NCBI GenBank assembly: GCA_039881045.1
Contig: JAYWVB010000098.1
Location: 1 to 55,433 of the forward strand
From: Chaetomium olivaceum
Taxonomy: Eukaryota; Ascomycota; Sordariomycetes; Sordariales; Chaetomiaceae
Length of the DNA: 55,433 nt
Reading direction: 5' to 3'
Position numbers and translations under genes: made by a program. Positions 19,598-31,791 of the stretch are shown here, piece after piece. Positions within the stretch are counted from its first letter, which is position 1, and each line of letters starts with the position of its first letter. Under the pieces are notes generated by a model. It worked only from the letters and a program-made list of their open reading frames with translations. It made no database searches and was not told the DNA's origin.

Positions 19598-20626
19598 GTT
19601 GCTTGAGATGTTAATGCCAATGTAAATATAAACAGTCGTGTGTATTGGGACTTAGCATTCATCTAAGCCCCTTACGGCATGTGAGCCGTTTGGACTTTGA
19701 TTTACTTGACCGTGATAAGAGCACATCCGCCCGAGTGACCTGAACTGCATGACAAAGCCCATTTGATAGCTTCCCTTATCCGGCAATATCGGACAACGGG
19801 CCCTTTCACACAGGATCCTCTCTTGGACTTTGACTGAGCTTTAGTCCCGCACGTGGGTCACGAAGTTGAATCACGTATTGCCAGCCAATTCTAATATATT
19901 CTGATACATGCCACCTAAGCTTCTGCCAGTTATTACCGATTACGTAAGGTCAATAGACAACGGATCAACTCCCAACAGCCCATATGTATCATTGAGTACG
20001 TACCTACCTAGGTAGGATTTACTTTGCTTTACGTCCAGAGAGAGAGCAGGCGTTGTTGCTATTTACTATTGGCTGATAATACCCGACCAGCTAAAAAAAA
20101 GAAGAAGAGAAAAAAAGGGAAAGGAGGGTTGGCCAAGGCTCTGCTGAGAAGGGAAGAGGGCACTATTAGATTTTGCAGTGTGGGATACGATAACCTCGGA
20201 ATTTAGTGTGCAATCGAAGAATGCCTGGGCCCTATTGTTCCTGAGAGTTTATGATGTTGTGTGCCGTTCACAAACAAAATTTATATACTCCGTACTTGGT
20301 ACCTAGATACTGAATATGTAGGAGCATACTCCGTCATAGCGAAGCTTCGAGTTGATGTAACAAGATAACCCACCTTGAATAATCGGTGGCTTTTCAAGCG
20401 GTGGAGACATCGGCCAAGGAACCCTGTTCTTTAGGTCATTGAACTACTGTAATTTCCGAGTGCGAAGTCTCGCTCGTCTTAAATAAGACACACGCGCCGC
20501 CGTGGTCTGAGCTTTTCATGGATTGCGGCACAGTCGAGAAGCGCGTTTCGGATCCCCCTCCCTTTTTTTGGTCCTGGCCGACATGAGCCGACGATATGTT
20601 CTACAAACAATTTTCCTACCGTCAAC
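19598..20626. other. Intergenic region
   Basis: No gene recognised. It holds a perfect 14-bp palindrome CCTACCTAGGTAGG at 20003-20016 and a purine-rich A/G tract at about 20093-20125. Short open frames are not supported by composition or motifs. Confidence 0.6.
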
Positions 20627-21691
20627 ATGGCCTTCTCACGGAATTCCTGCCCGCTCGGGAGGTGTCTTTTCGTCGCAGCTATGCTTGTCGGGCTCCGTGC
20701 TGTTTCCGCGCAGACGTTTAGATTTCCGGAGGACGCGACTCCCACAGAGTTCCAGGGCTTTGTGACGAGCGCCCCTGGCTCGGGTGAGTGATAATTGATT
20801 AACCCAGAACGCATCTCACCCACCCTCTCTTCCATTTTCTGACGCGGCATGTATGCAGTTGGGACATGGTCATGTGTCCCAGGATCAACACATACTACGC
20901 ACAGCACGTGGGCAGCGTGTTGTGTGGCAGGTGAGAACTGTCAGTTCTTCACAGGATGCAATGCCGGAACGGCAACGAGAATAGACGGTTCGACTTATGT
21001 CTGGTAAGTTTCCACAACGAGGCCAATCGTGGTAGACTCTGACCTCCATAGCGCCGCCCACATTCCCAACTGCTATACCATGACCATCTACCAAAGCTAC
21101 CCTTCGGCTGCCCTGAGTTGGTCGGCCATCGGCTGCGTGCAGCCTGGCTTTGATGCCTCCACGGTGTATCGAGAAATCGTGGTGGGAACTACGACCACCG
21201 CACCGCCGGAATCAAGTACTGGAACGGGGACAGAGCGCTCGGCCATTTCGTCAACGGCCGTTGAGACCGGTACCCGCGAGTCAGCCAATGACACATCGCA
21301 GCCGGTTCCCCCAACCTCACAGGGTTGGATCGCCGGTGCGGTGATTGGGCCTATTGTGGCGATTGCTCTTGCCGCCTTCTTAGCCTTCTGGTTTGGGAGG
21401 CGGAGGGGGAGGAGGGAGGTGCAAGGAGAAATCCCTTTGAGCGACGTTGGCAATCACAACTTTGAGTCGACGACGATGCAAAGCACAATATCTCCATCGA
21501 CGGTGAAAAGTGAACTTGCCGACATCACTGCCGTCGCGGAGCTTCCGGACCACCGTACATTAGAATTAGACTCTCATCCTCTTAGTTATAATGGTGCTGG
21601 GGGTACAGGAACAAAAGGGAAGAGAGCTGGTGAGACCGGTCCTGCGGATATGAACAGGTCAAGGTGGACATCAATCTTTCTGTTTCGTTGA
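20627..21691 (+). CDS. Cys-rich single-pass membrane protein, unrecognised family
   Basis: Three exons give a 313-residue reading: 20627-20783, 20859-21003 and 21052-21691, with introns of 75 nt (GTGAGT...GCAG) and 48 nt (GTAAGT...ATAG). The order is: signal peptide (to VSA, about residue 29), a compact ectodomain with about eight Cys including a CC pair, a Ser/Thr-rich stalk, one transmembrane helix (GWIAGAVIGPIVAIALAAFLAFWF) followed by a stop-transfer RRRGRR, and a cytoplasmic tail of about 110 residues rich in Ser/Thr. This layout is common for fungal cell-surface glycoproteins and sensors. I do not recognise the ectodomain, so no function is assigned. Splice sites were inferred by keeping frame. 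Confidence 0.7.
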
Positions 21692-22057
21692 GCTTAGTAA
21701 TGAGCGGATAGGAAGAAATGTTAACGATCAGTTGCGAGGGCTTCACTATTAACTTCCAAGCTCCATATGGACGCCCGGCGGGGTGTTCAACGCCAATGGG
21801 CACATACTTGACTGCAGCAAGTCAAAGAAAGCGATAAAAACAAGATAACGGCGACTCTGGCCAGATCAAGACCACTAGCGGACCGCCCAGTTTAGTATTG
21901 CAACGTAGATGCCCATTGACTTCGAGGTCTATCGAGACACAGGCTGTGCTTGAGCTGGAACAGCATTGCAAAACATTCATCCAATCCTGACTAAATGGCA
22001 GTCTACTTTCTCCGCCTCGTATGTAGCTCCGCCGCCCACAACCCAACATACATTATA
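21692..22057. other. Convergent intergenic spacer
   Basis: Shared 3' flank of the membrane protein gene (+) and the small secreted protein gene (-). Nothing else is seen. Confidence 0.6.
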
Positions 22058-22746
22058 TCATCCAACAACCTGAGCAGGCTGGAATATTACGTCGACGGGT
22101 GCGCATGTAATGAGACGTTGGCTATATATCTGCCCAGGCTTCCAATCCGGTGTCACCGTAGTCGTATCGGTGCATGTTAGTGTGAGATTACTCGAGCCCG
22201 TTGCCACAAATGTTCCTCTGTTACGCACCAATGGGCGTTAGTCCGTTGTATCAGCCACGCACAGGTGATCAAGTGGCAGCAAGGGGTTCAGGGACCATAC
22301 GTCGTGTTCTGCTCGCTGCATATAATGGATTCGGTGATGTCGAGTTCACCAGATGGGCGGCTGAAGCGGAACGCAACCGAGGCGCCAGCAGGGGCATCGG
22401 CGGGTAGACTACAAGAGTAGTCCACGGTTCCATAAAAGAAGTCAGAGAGCTGGCTGCTGGATGCGGCGCAGACGGCAGTGTATGGGACAACATTGTTGGT
22501 CAGGTTGAAGTTGACATATCCCCACGAATTCTGGTGCGCTGGGTTGGTGAAAGTGTATGAGGCATGGTAGTCGAAGCCGTGAACCGTCCAGCGCAGGCCA
22601 AGGATGTCCCCCCAGCACTTGCCGTCTCGTGGTGGCTTTGGTTTGCAGCCATGTCCCCCATGGCCGCCGTCATGCCGGGTATCGAGGAGTGTGGAAGAGC
22701 CAAGGGCGATGAGGGATGTCAGAACGAGGCACACGAGTCTTGTCAT
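22058..22746 (-). CDS. Small secreted Cys-containing protein (possibly Alt a 1-like fold)
   Basis: Two exons on the minus strand, 22746-22301 and 22217-22058, give 201 residues; the 83-nt intron has GTATGG donor, CTAAC branch and AACAG acceptor. Without splicing the frame stops after 152 residues, which would lose a conserved-looking C-terminal part (TGSSNLTLTC...WKPGQIYSQRLITC). A signal peptide covers residues 1 to about 18. Mature protein has about seven Cys and motifs such as PAHQNSWGYVNF, DFFYGT and FRFSRPSGEL that recur in small secreted proteins of many ascomycetes, some annotated as AA1-like (Alt a 1-type beta fold). That assignment is from memory of the pattern and weak. Function unknown; extracellular location is likely. 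Confidence 0.7.
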
Positions 22747-25388
22747 TTTATTAGAAACGAGCGTGTTGGTTGCGTATCAGAGACCTTAGTCGTATGATGG
22801 CGGTGAGCTCCCGAGATATCAGTACCGAGGGGGAGAGCCGTTGTAGTCAGGAGGGTACTCGGGGCACAGCTCTTATAACTGGACAAAAAACTTAGCAATG
22901 TTACTTATGTTGTGTGAGAGAACCACTTCCGTGGCCGCCAAGCGGCTTGCGCAAGCCACACGCTCGTATTAACGATGTGTGGGCATGCTTCTGCAGTAGC
23001 GGCCCTTATAAACCACCGTGATTGGGGGGCCGCTTCGTCATCGGTAACTTCGACATCCCGTGCCCTGGGGTCCAACCCAAACGGCATTAGCCCATACTGG
23101 TTTTGAAGACCCGGGCTGAGTTCTCCACGGCGCGACACAGTCAACCGCTAATGACCGGCCTTGGAACAACAGGTCATCGCTCCCCCAAGTTGTCTTTCTG
23201 GGACTGCCAGCTGCCGGTGATGAAGCTCGTCAAACCAAGTCCACTGGGCTACTCCTTGTTTTGTAAATAGCAAACAAAGGGCCAGCAGCTAAAAGTTAGG
23301 TTCTGATCTACTCTCTGAAACGGATCTCGGAATTTCAAGCCGATGAAGATGAGCTACCGTATGTCGGGTTAGTATAACAGAGAAGACTGGAGAACAAGCG
23401 AGCAAGAGACTGGACCGCGCCCCAAATGTGTCGTGTCGGGTCCCTCTCTGGCGGTGGCAGCGCGGCTGCGCTTGTGAGTGAGAAAACAATAAGCAGAGAG
23501 ACCTGTGTCATAAAGACATTCGCGCTTCCGGTGCAAATGATAAGAAATAGCAGATGTAGGCTGACGCAGCGGCCGAAGCGATGACGCTGCCTATGGTGCT
23601 CTCACTAGAAAGAAAACGCCGCTGAAATACTCGAGTTCCCGGAAGAAAGACCAGCCCAACCTCGTTCCACCCATCGACTGAAGGTTGTGGCTCAGTCATG
23701 AAGACGTCGACTCCGTCAAGCAGGATTACCACACACCACTCGATAGCGATCCCAAACGCTTCGATACCGCCTCCCAGCACGGTTACGTTGATGGTGTGCG
23801 CAGGTCCTTGATTTACAGAAGAACAGATGCCGTATGCGGTCTGCCACAGCGTTGCCAGATGCGTTTGTCTGTCTCTGGTGGCCCACTGAACAGCAGCGCC
23901 AGGCCAGGCCTTGTCACTGCCCGTCAGTCAAGGGAATATGACCCTACGGTGGCCGGAGCCGCAATATACTGCCGGCGACCATAACGTCCCATATAGCCCT
24001 GAGTCGCTCTTAAAGTGCGGCACTGCGCTGTAATGGACCTAAACACGATTCGACGAGATTCTATTGTTGCTCGGTATTGGCTTGGTGGCAGTAGCCATAG
24101 CAGCTGAGCGCGTACCCCTCGGCCAGGGGTAACACGAACATGAGTACCCAGGGGTTTTTCGGCTTCCTAAGTGAGCAGAGGTACCGCCTCGTCTTCTTAT
24201 TGCGCGTTCTGAGCCGCTGTGACGACTGCGACACCCCCCGCGGTACCCGCACCGTCACCGTCCCCAACTTGGCACTCACTAATTCCCTTTAACGTATGGG
24301 TCACCTCCCTTGTGTGATCCCTGGGCCAGGTAATGCGTACGGTACCCAGCGACCGAGATGGGCACACGGCCGTTGGCGTCGTACCTTTGTACGTCTGCAG
24401 CTGTCTCGTGAGATTTGAGCGGGTATGCTAGCAGCTCGGTCAGGATGGTCAACAACCGCGGATGTTGTGCATATCACGGTGGTATTGTAGACCAAAGTCC
24501 CCCTATATCACGGGCTTCTTTAGCTCCTTAACCTTGAAGACATCGATACCCACCTAGTATTGAGTCGCGTCCTCGCTTAGCTGCTGTGGAGGGTAGTTAA
24601 CCTACTTATAACCACCCTCTACATTATTGGGCCCCTCGTACAATGTCTTGAGGAAAGCGGTGGTGTACAGCCCGGCTTTTTGCCACCAACGCGTTAGTTG
24701 GGCAGTATATTTGGTGATTCGGGTTCAGTTTCTTCGCTGCCCTCGCTCAACCTGGACGAAGGTAGGCTTGCTCGAAGTCTGTAACTGGTGCGTCAATCGC
24801 GAACTCGGGCAATGATTAAGATTTCCTTTGCCTATCTAGAGAGTCGAACATAGAGGTGAAAACCAGGGTTGACAGTAGTCCGAACTGGGCCATAGTGTGT
24901 GTGTGGCGACCTCCCGGGAGACCTGGGCGTATACATTGACCGGCAGAGCGTTTATAGTATAACCTCGTCCTACTTTGCTGCAAGCCAATCAAGGAATTAT
25001 TGGAATCACTGGACCGGCTGTGCCATCTGTGAATCAAGCATAGTATATTTGTACATAATCGAGAAATCATAGCGCCAAACCCTCAGACCCCTCACCGTGA
25101 CGCTGGAAGCCCGGTTCACCAACCCACGAGCATAATGACGAGCGGCCCCTGCGTTCATTTCGAGGTGCAGTTGCCCGATGCGTGAGAGACCGCAATTTAG
25201 AGGCTTAGAGACACCGGCGAGGAAAAAAGATGAACCGGCCTACGAATGAAATAATCACCCTAACCCATGTCCCACGCTCCACGCTGCCGCCCGAGAACCG
25301 ACGCGCTCACCCGGGTATCAACCAATACTAGCCACCGTGACCGTCCCAAGAGGCACACTGCCCATCACCACCAAATGGCTGTCATTAC
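22747..25388. other. Gene-poor region with decayed sequences
   Basis: No intact gene. It contains a decayed reading frame at 24070-24810 (separate entry) and a minus-strand open stretch at 23508-23780 that is extended upstream (VTVLGGGIEAFGIAIEW...), which looks protein-like but which I cannot place. The remainder shows no motif. Confidence 0.5.
24070..24810 (-). pseudogene. Decayed protein-coding sequence, family not recognised
   Basis: On the minus strand a reading of roughly 240 codons is recoverable if a few stops and two frame changes are allowed. Several stops stand where Trp would fit (TAG in QY*VGIDVF and in PVI*GDFGLQYHRDMHN, TGA near 24750), the pattern expected from G-to-A on the coding strand, as RIP or similar mutation gives. 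The last open piece, ending near 24290, reads LTELLAYPLKSHETAADVQR and on. Composition is host-like, not AT-rich. I do not recognise the family; a dead host gene or an old captured sequence are both possible. Confidence 0.4.
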
Positions 25389-28300
25389 TTAGTACGGAGC
25401 ACCCATGTGACCAGGCGCGTGCATAGAGCTGTGGCGCATTTGCACGTTCTCGGCAACGCGCCCAGCAACCTGACTCATGTTGGAGAGCGTCTTTAGGGCT
25501 GGATCATGCGGCGCGATACGGCTGATCTCGAGGAAGAGTTGCTCGATCCGTGTTTTTAGGAGGGTCATAATCTTGGGTGTCACCTCCCGAACTTGATCAT
25601 CCTGTAATACGAGAAGATGCGTTAATACTAGTGTCAACGGTGAAGAGAAGCGGGAAAACGTACCAAGGTCCCTAGATTTTGATTGAATGCATAGACCACG
25701 ACCTCCAAGAGATTGACCTTCTTCATCAGCTTTTGCGAGTTGCGGCTCAGATCAACCGAGACGGTGGCGCCGACGGAGAGCAAGAGAAGAGGTTGAAGGT
25801 CCTGGACAAAGATTGGGTTGTAGCCAGAGAGCACCTGTTGAAAGATCTCTTCCGCTTTATCACCTGACTGTAACCAGCGCAGCATTGCCTCGTCGTAGTT
25901 GGAAGATCGCATCAGCCCGTCGATTGTCTCGACCAGATTGTCGAGCTCCAGTTTCTGGCGCTCTTCCCGGCTGAGTGGGGCGAAGACAGCCTGTCCCTCC
26001 TGATTGCCGAATTGATGCTGATGCTGATGCTGTTGTTGTTGGTGCGAGTACGGGGGTTGCACTGGCTGCGGGTGCGCGGGAGATTGGTGCTGCTGGTGCG
26101 GCTGGTGCTGCTGGTGCTGGGCTGGGTAGTTGACCAATTCTCGAGAGCTGGTGCTGGGTAGGCCGTGGGAGCCAGCGGCACTGTGGGAATGAGCGTGACC
26201 ACGCACATATTCTTCGGAGGCTGAGGCCCTCTCGCGGTTTTGGTCATGCATCTGTTGCTTTAGAGCGGCAAGTTCCTGCTGCATCTGCGTTTGAGACGCG
26301 GCCAAGGAGGAGATTGCACTAGAGAGGTCCTCCGTTTGGGCAATAAGCCGGTCGAGTTTGGCATCTTCGTTGCGGCGGCGTTCGTCAAATTGCTCAAAAG
26401 CATCGCTGATCCGGCTACCGACATCCTCAACGATGCGCTGATGCACAGCTTGCGCCGTTTTATTGGCAATAGCGGGCGTGAGGGCACTGAACGACTTGCC
26501 AATTTGGCTCTCCACTTGGGCGTTGACGTTATGTGAGACCTTGTCCGAGACCGGCTTGATAAAGTCGGGTTTTAGCATGGCCTGGTTAACAGCGTTAGGA
26601 AGGAGCCTTTGGATTTCTCTTTGCACGGCATTGACTTGGGTCGTTGAGTTGGCGCTCAGCTGCTCGGATACCGAGTTGTCGATAGCGCTTTGAACGGACG
26701 GGATGACGTTGTTGTTGATCTGGGTGATGATCAGGTTCTTTAGGACCGCCTCGGTGTTGTCATTGAGGACGTCTGCCACCATCTGGAGTAACGCTGACTG
26801 ATTGCTGGCGAAAGCCGAGTCGCGGTTGTCTTGAAAACTCTGCATTTGCTTCAGAATCTCGTTGAAGACGGTGTCGAAGCGCCCCGAGAGGTTGGAAACA
26901 ATGCGCGACTCCATTTTGCCAACCACCGCGTCAAGTTGCTCTTGAAATGCCGTATTGGAAGTGAATGTGAGATCGGCCGGAGGTTTGCTTGACGTCGCAT
27001 CTGAAGTAGCATCGGCGTGGCGGGCAGGTTTGTTACCCTTGCTTTGCGAAGCCGCCCGATTGACCTCTACAGTGCCATTTGAAGCCGGGTGGTCGCCAGC
27101 AGCAGCAGCAGCAGCGGCGGCGGCGGCGGCAGTGGCCTTCTTCTTCCGGCCTTTCTTTTCATTCTTTTCTGGGGCAGGCCCAGATGTTTCAACCTCGTCC
27201 TTTCGCTCAAACTTTGGCGGAGTCATGGACTCTGAACCCTTCTTCTCGTCGACTTGGGGCGACGCAATCTTAGGCACGACGTCCTTAGCGCCGCGCGTGG
27301 CAATCCGAATTTGCGGAGTTGCAATAGCATCGCCAGGCATGCTACTGTGCGGCGCCTCGGCGGCTTGCGGCGGAGGCGGGGCCACTAGCTTTGAGATCTT
27401 GGCCAGACCGGCCTCCACAGCATCGGCGGAGGCAAGTACCTTGTTATCCTTCGTCCAGCCCAACTCCGACTGTTTGATGAACAAGCAGGTGACGCCCTTG
27501 GAATGCATGGCATACAGCTCGAAGAGCGTCGGCTCATCCCCATCGCCGGAGGCCGCGGGGTTTTCGAGGATGTTGAGGCTCCGGAGCACGCCCTTGTTGG
27601 CAAATGAGTACTCCCGAATACCACTAATGACGGCAGTTGACTCAGGTTGCGGGATTGACGAATCCTGAGCGACGAGTCGCTGGATGTAGTCGACCTGCGA
27701 TAGGTTCTTCAGCGAATATTTGGGGGCCGAGAGATGGAGGAAGTAAACTGAGTTGCGGGTAGGATGTCCGACGATGATCATGCTGGATGGCGCATGGTAC
27801 ATGACGCTGCATACAGCGTCGGACTCTTTGTTGTGCGGAAAGTTGAACTCCTGCACTGGCTTGCCCAGCGCGAGGTCCCAAAGTTGGAGGGTATGGTTCT
27901 GTTTCATGCCCACAATCATGTACCTCAAGGCGGCACGCTTCTGGTACGGTCGGAACTTATCCAGCAGCAACACTGACGTCGGCCACGCCTTTTCGCCCTC
28001 GGGGGTGGTAGTCAGGGTCATGAGCGGCTCCTTGATTTCCAGCGATGTCCGCGCCGGCATTGGATGTAGAGGGTCCGAACCCTCCTTGATGGCGGTTAAG
28101 TCGCGGACATCCCAGAACTTGACCCGCCCAGACTTGTCTAACGAGACAACGAGGGTATCGTCCTGGCTGAAAGTGAAGTCCTTACCAGCCTTACCGGTGT
28201 TGATCTTCAGCGAACACTGCTTCAGGAGCTTCTCGGTATCGACAACGCGGTCGTGCCCGTTCTTGAAGAGGTCGTTCTCGAACACAAAAGCGGGCCAGAC

Positions 28301-30490
28301 GATATTGATTGACTTGCCCCTGCCGACGGCAAAGAAATCGGGGTGCATGGCAGAGGGCCGAGCGCGCGTCTTGAGAACGCCGCCAGGAGCATCGCCGCCT
28401 TCCTGAGTCGAGATGGGAGGAAGCGCAAAACCGTATTGCTCAGGATGCGCATCTTCTAGGTGGTCCCGGTCGCCGTTTTTGAGCTGGACCCAGTATACCG
28501 TTCCGCTGACGCCGGTGCCGATGATAGCCTCCTTCGGGTGGTGGTGAGAAGGGGACGCCGAGATGGCGACATTGAAGATACGATCTTTGGTGTCGGTGAA
28601 GAGCTTGGCATCTTTGCCGTCCTCTTGCCTGATTACCCGTAGACCGCCGGCCTTGGACATACCATAGGCCATGTAGGTCTCGGAGGCTGAGACCAAGTTG
28701 CGGTCAATTTGATCAAACTCTTTCTTAAGCCGCGCGATGTCGAGGATAGCCTCTTCGCGGAACACCGGGCGAGACTCGTCGATCTCCTGCAGGCTGATGG
28801 TAATCCAGGGCTTCATGGGGAAATTGTACACCTTGACAGGGGCGGCTGTCTCCTCGATCACCACGATCTCTTCGGCCTCGGCGCTCTCCCAGCTATCGGC
28901 CACGGCGCCCTGAGCCGCCGGTGCTGTGTCATCGCTGTCCCTGGGTTCCTGGGCAAAGTTTTGCGCCAGTGAGGAGTCGAGGAAGGCCTTATCCTCTTCC
29001 TCCGCACGCTCCTTCTTGATAGCTAGGGATGGGGTTTGAGCCGAGTGAGAAGACCCTTCCTCATTTCCAACGCTAACCGCGTGCTCTGGGTTATGGGTCG
29101 TGTCAAGCTCAGTCTGCTCTTGTTCAGCTCGGGCCAACGCCTCCCTGGCTTCTCGGTCGGCCTGCTCGGCAAGCCCGCTGACGGCGTCCGCCACACTCTC
29201 CTTTTTCTCTTCGCTAGAGCCACGGCCGGTGCCAGGAGCTGTATGGGGCGAAGCGCCGGCGAGGCTTGACAGAGGCGACACAGTGTTGCCGGTGGGCCAG
29301 GCGGCGTGGGCTTGCGACAGTGGTGAGACGGGGTGCTCAAGCTTGCGCCTGGTGTGCTCAGGGCTGTCGATGGCGCCGCGGTCGCTGGGTGGACGCTTCT
29401 GTTCGTGCGACGACGGTTGGATAGGATCCGGGTTTTTGAGGATCTGGGTCGGAGCAGACGCCGGGTGGCTGCCGCCGACAGCCGAACCAGAAGCTCCCGG
29501 CGTGGTGGAAGATTTCGGTGTCCGGTGGATCGGAGATGACGCTGAGAGCGGGTCGAAATGATCCGAGTAGCCAAGGATGCCGGGCTGCCTCGAGCTGGAC
29601 TGCTGCGAGTGCTGGGAATGCGGGGTCGAGTCAAACTTGGGAGGGGGAGACTCGGTGTTTTTGGGCTCAAAATCGAACTCGGAGCGCGAGGCCAAGGTGC
29701 CCACAAGGGTCGGGTCGGCGGAGCGGCCGCCGTGCGAACTCTCGTTGTCCTTTAGGTCATCGGTAGCAGGCGGCGGGGTGAGGAGGTTGGATTCCGCGGG
29801 GTCCGCCGCATCGTGCTGGCTGGGTTTCGGTCGGTTAAGGAGGTTGAGCAGGTATTGCTGCGTGCCTGACGGGGGCTCGGTCTGGTTCCAGGATGGTGGG
29901 CTGGGCTCGGGCTTGCCGGAATCGGGCTGCAAGTTGCCCTTCATAAGGGCAGCGAGCAAGCCTGTAGGATCGGCGGCGGCCGGAGCGGGCGCGTGGATGA
30001 CATTGGCTGTGGCTGGCGCTGGCGCAAAGTTCATTGAAGGCTCTCGGGATGACGGTTGGTGAGGGTTCGCAGGGCCACTCTGACCGCTGAACTTGAGTAA
30101 GTTCAGCAAGTGCGTGGTCCGGCCGTCCCCCCCCACCGGCCCGCTGCCGCGAGCGGCACCCATCTGATTCATCATTCCCGGGGGGAATTGGGAGTGGCCG
30201 AAACCGACGGGCGGGGTGGGAGCTTCTGGCAAAAACGCGGGCGAATCCATGGCATTCTGAGCATGATTCGGTAGGTTGGGCGAGTCGGAATTGGAGTGAT
30301 GGCCGTAGAAGGGCTGGTTGCCGTGCTGGTAGTTGAACTGACCGGAATATTCGGGCGCAGAACCTGCGCTAGGGCCGGGACTGGGCGACGACTGGAGGCG
30401 GAGCTGCGCGAGTAGCGATTCAAACTTTGGGTTTGCGTCAGAGTCGCCAGCGCCAGCGGCGCCACCGCCAGGCATACCGTAGTTGGACAT
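25389..30490 (-). CDS. edc4: EDC4/Ge-1 (Varicose) type mRNA decapping scaffold
   Basis: Two exons, 30490-25664 and 25601-25389, joined over a 62-nt intron (GTACGT...TACAG), give 1679 residues. Residues 1-650 are low-complexity, rich in Pro, Ser, Gln and Asn. A WD40-like propeller spans roughly 660-1010 (FTFSQDDTLVVSLDKSGRVKFWDVRDL, LQLWDLALGKPVQEF). A poly-Ala run near 1125 and a Lys-rich linker follow, then long helices with coiled-coil character (about 1200-1430), a His/Gln/Pro-rich linker (about 1450-1500) and an alpha-helical C-terminal domain that needs exon 2. This is the domain order of Ge-1/EDC4, which in animals and plants assembles DCP1, DCP2 and XRN1 in P-bodies. The fungal protein is likely cytoplasmic with the same role. 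Confidence 0.85.
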
Positions 30491-31791
30491 GGTGACGGTC
30501 GTTGTCGTGATTGCGGTTTTGGATCACTGTAGGGCGCAGTGGGTTACTGATAGTGAATCGAATGTTTAAGAGCGCAGCAGTTGGCAGCACCGTCGTTCCT
30601 CCGGTTGCCCGACGGGCGATGATGCGCAATGGCCAACTCCGAAAATACAGAAACAGCAGTTGCGAGCAGAATATCCACTATCAACCACTCGGCGGTGGAG
30701 GATAGTTAGTCGCAAGGCAAAAAAAAAAAAAAAAAACCAACAACGACACGTCCAGCGGCGCTGCTGCGTTCGGCAGAGACAACCGCAGGTTCTGCACAAA
30801 AGCAGCGGTGTTGCCGAGAAAGGGCGCTGGTTTGTTTGCTTGTTGCGTGGGTGGTTGAGTGCTTCAGAAAATTATATTGCAGCTGGCTGAGGCGGCTGGG
30901 AGCATTGTATGGTCCGTGCTTAGCCTTAGCGGCTACACGTGTCCGTCGCTGTGGCGCGTGGCAGATTCAGGCAGGGCGCGGGGAGAGGGCAGTTGGGCCC
31001 AATGGGACTCGCGAGAAAACTGAACGTTGCAAAGTTGCATGCGACCGCAAAAACAGGGCTCTCTTTTATCTCTTCAGTTTCTATCACCACCTCACCAACA
31101 GCAGCATTCAGCTGAATTTGGACGAGAGATGCAGGCAGAAGACCAGGGTTACATAAATTCAGCGGTCATGGCCCAGGATGCGGGCTGCCTGAGGTGCGAC
31201 GCTCGGGCAGCAGACGATGTGTTGTCGGCCCTGCCCCGCGTTGACTTGCCTCGCTAACATGTAGAGCCCGGCTCAAACTTTTACGAATTTGCGAAGCAGG
31301 TGACATGGCTAACCTGCGTCCTTTTCGCTTGGAATACTAGTCGCTTCCGCACGCGGCGCCTTGACGTGTCGACTATACGTGTAGGGATATATCCAGACAA
31401 TGTTTGCGTATCCGTACCCGAGATGCCAAGCAAGCTACACGGAAGGAATGTCTGTACCGACAGGGGCGTCTACTGTACAAGAGTTCTCGCGCTAGTTAAG
31501 CGAGACAGGCTAACTTACCTTAGGTAAGCGTCTCGGTCAAAAAATCGCCGAGCCCGCCACAACCAGAACGAGGCATTGTTCCCGGGTAACCTCAATTCAT
31601 TTCCATACCTCAGAGCGAGCACGCGTGCATCATTTTGGGATCCTTCTGGCTATCCGTATACGGTGCCTATCACCAATTCCTAGGCAGTTTTGTGGCGATA
31701 CCGATTCGCAAACCCACGGTTCCGGCCACGTTTCAGTTCAATCGCTAACTGTCCTTGTTCGGCTCGAGCCTACGAAGACGGCCGATTTATC
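30491..31791. other. Intergenic region between edc4 (-) and the gene at 31.8 kb (+)
   Basis: Divergent upstream region. It carries an A17-18 run at about 30720-30737 and no convincing gene. Short frames lack motifs. Confidence 0.6.

Noticed and set aside
20003..20016. Perfect palindrome CCTACCTAGGTAGG as a regulatory site
   Set aside because: Similar CCTAGGTA-type motifs are common in intergenic DNA of these fungi; no evidence ties this one to a gene.
26955..27668. A 237-codon plus-strand open frame opposite edc4
   Set aside because: It is the shadow of the poly-Ala and low-complexity part of edc4 on the other strand; no domain, and the edc4 reading is far better supported.
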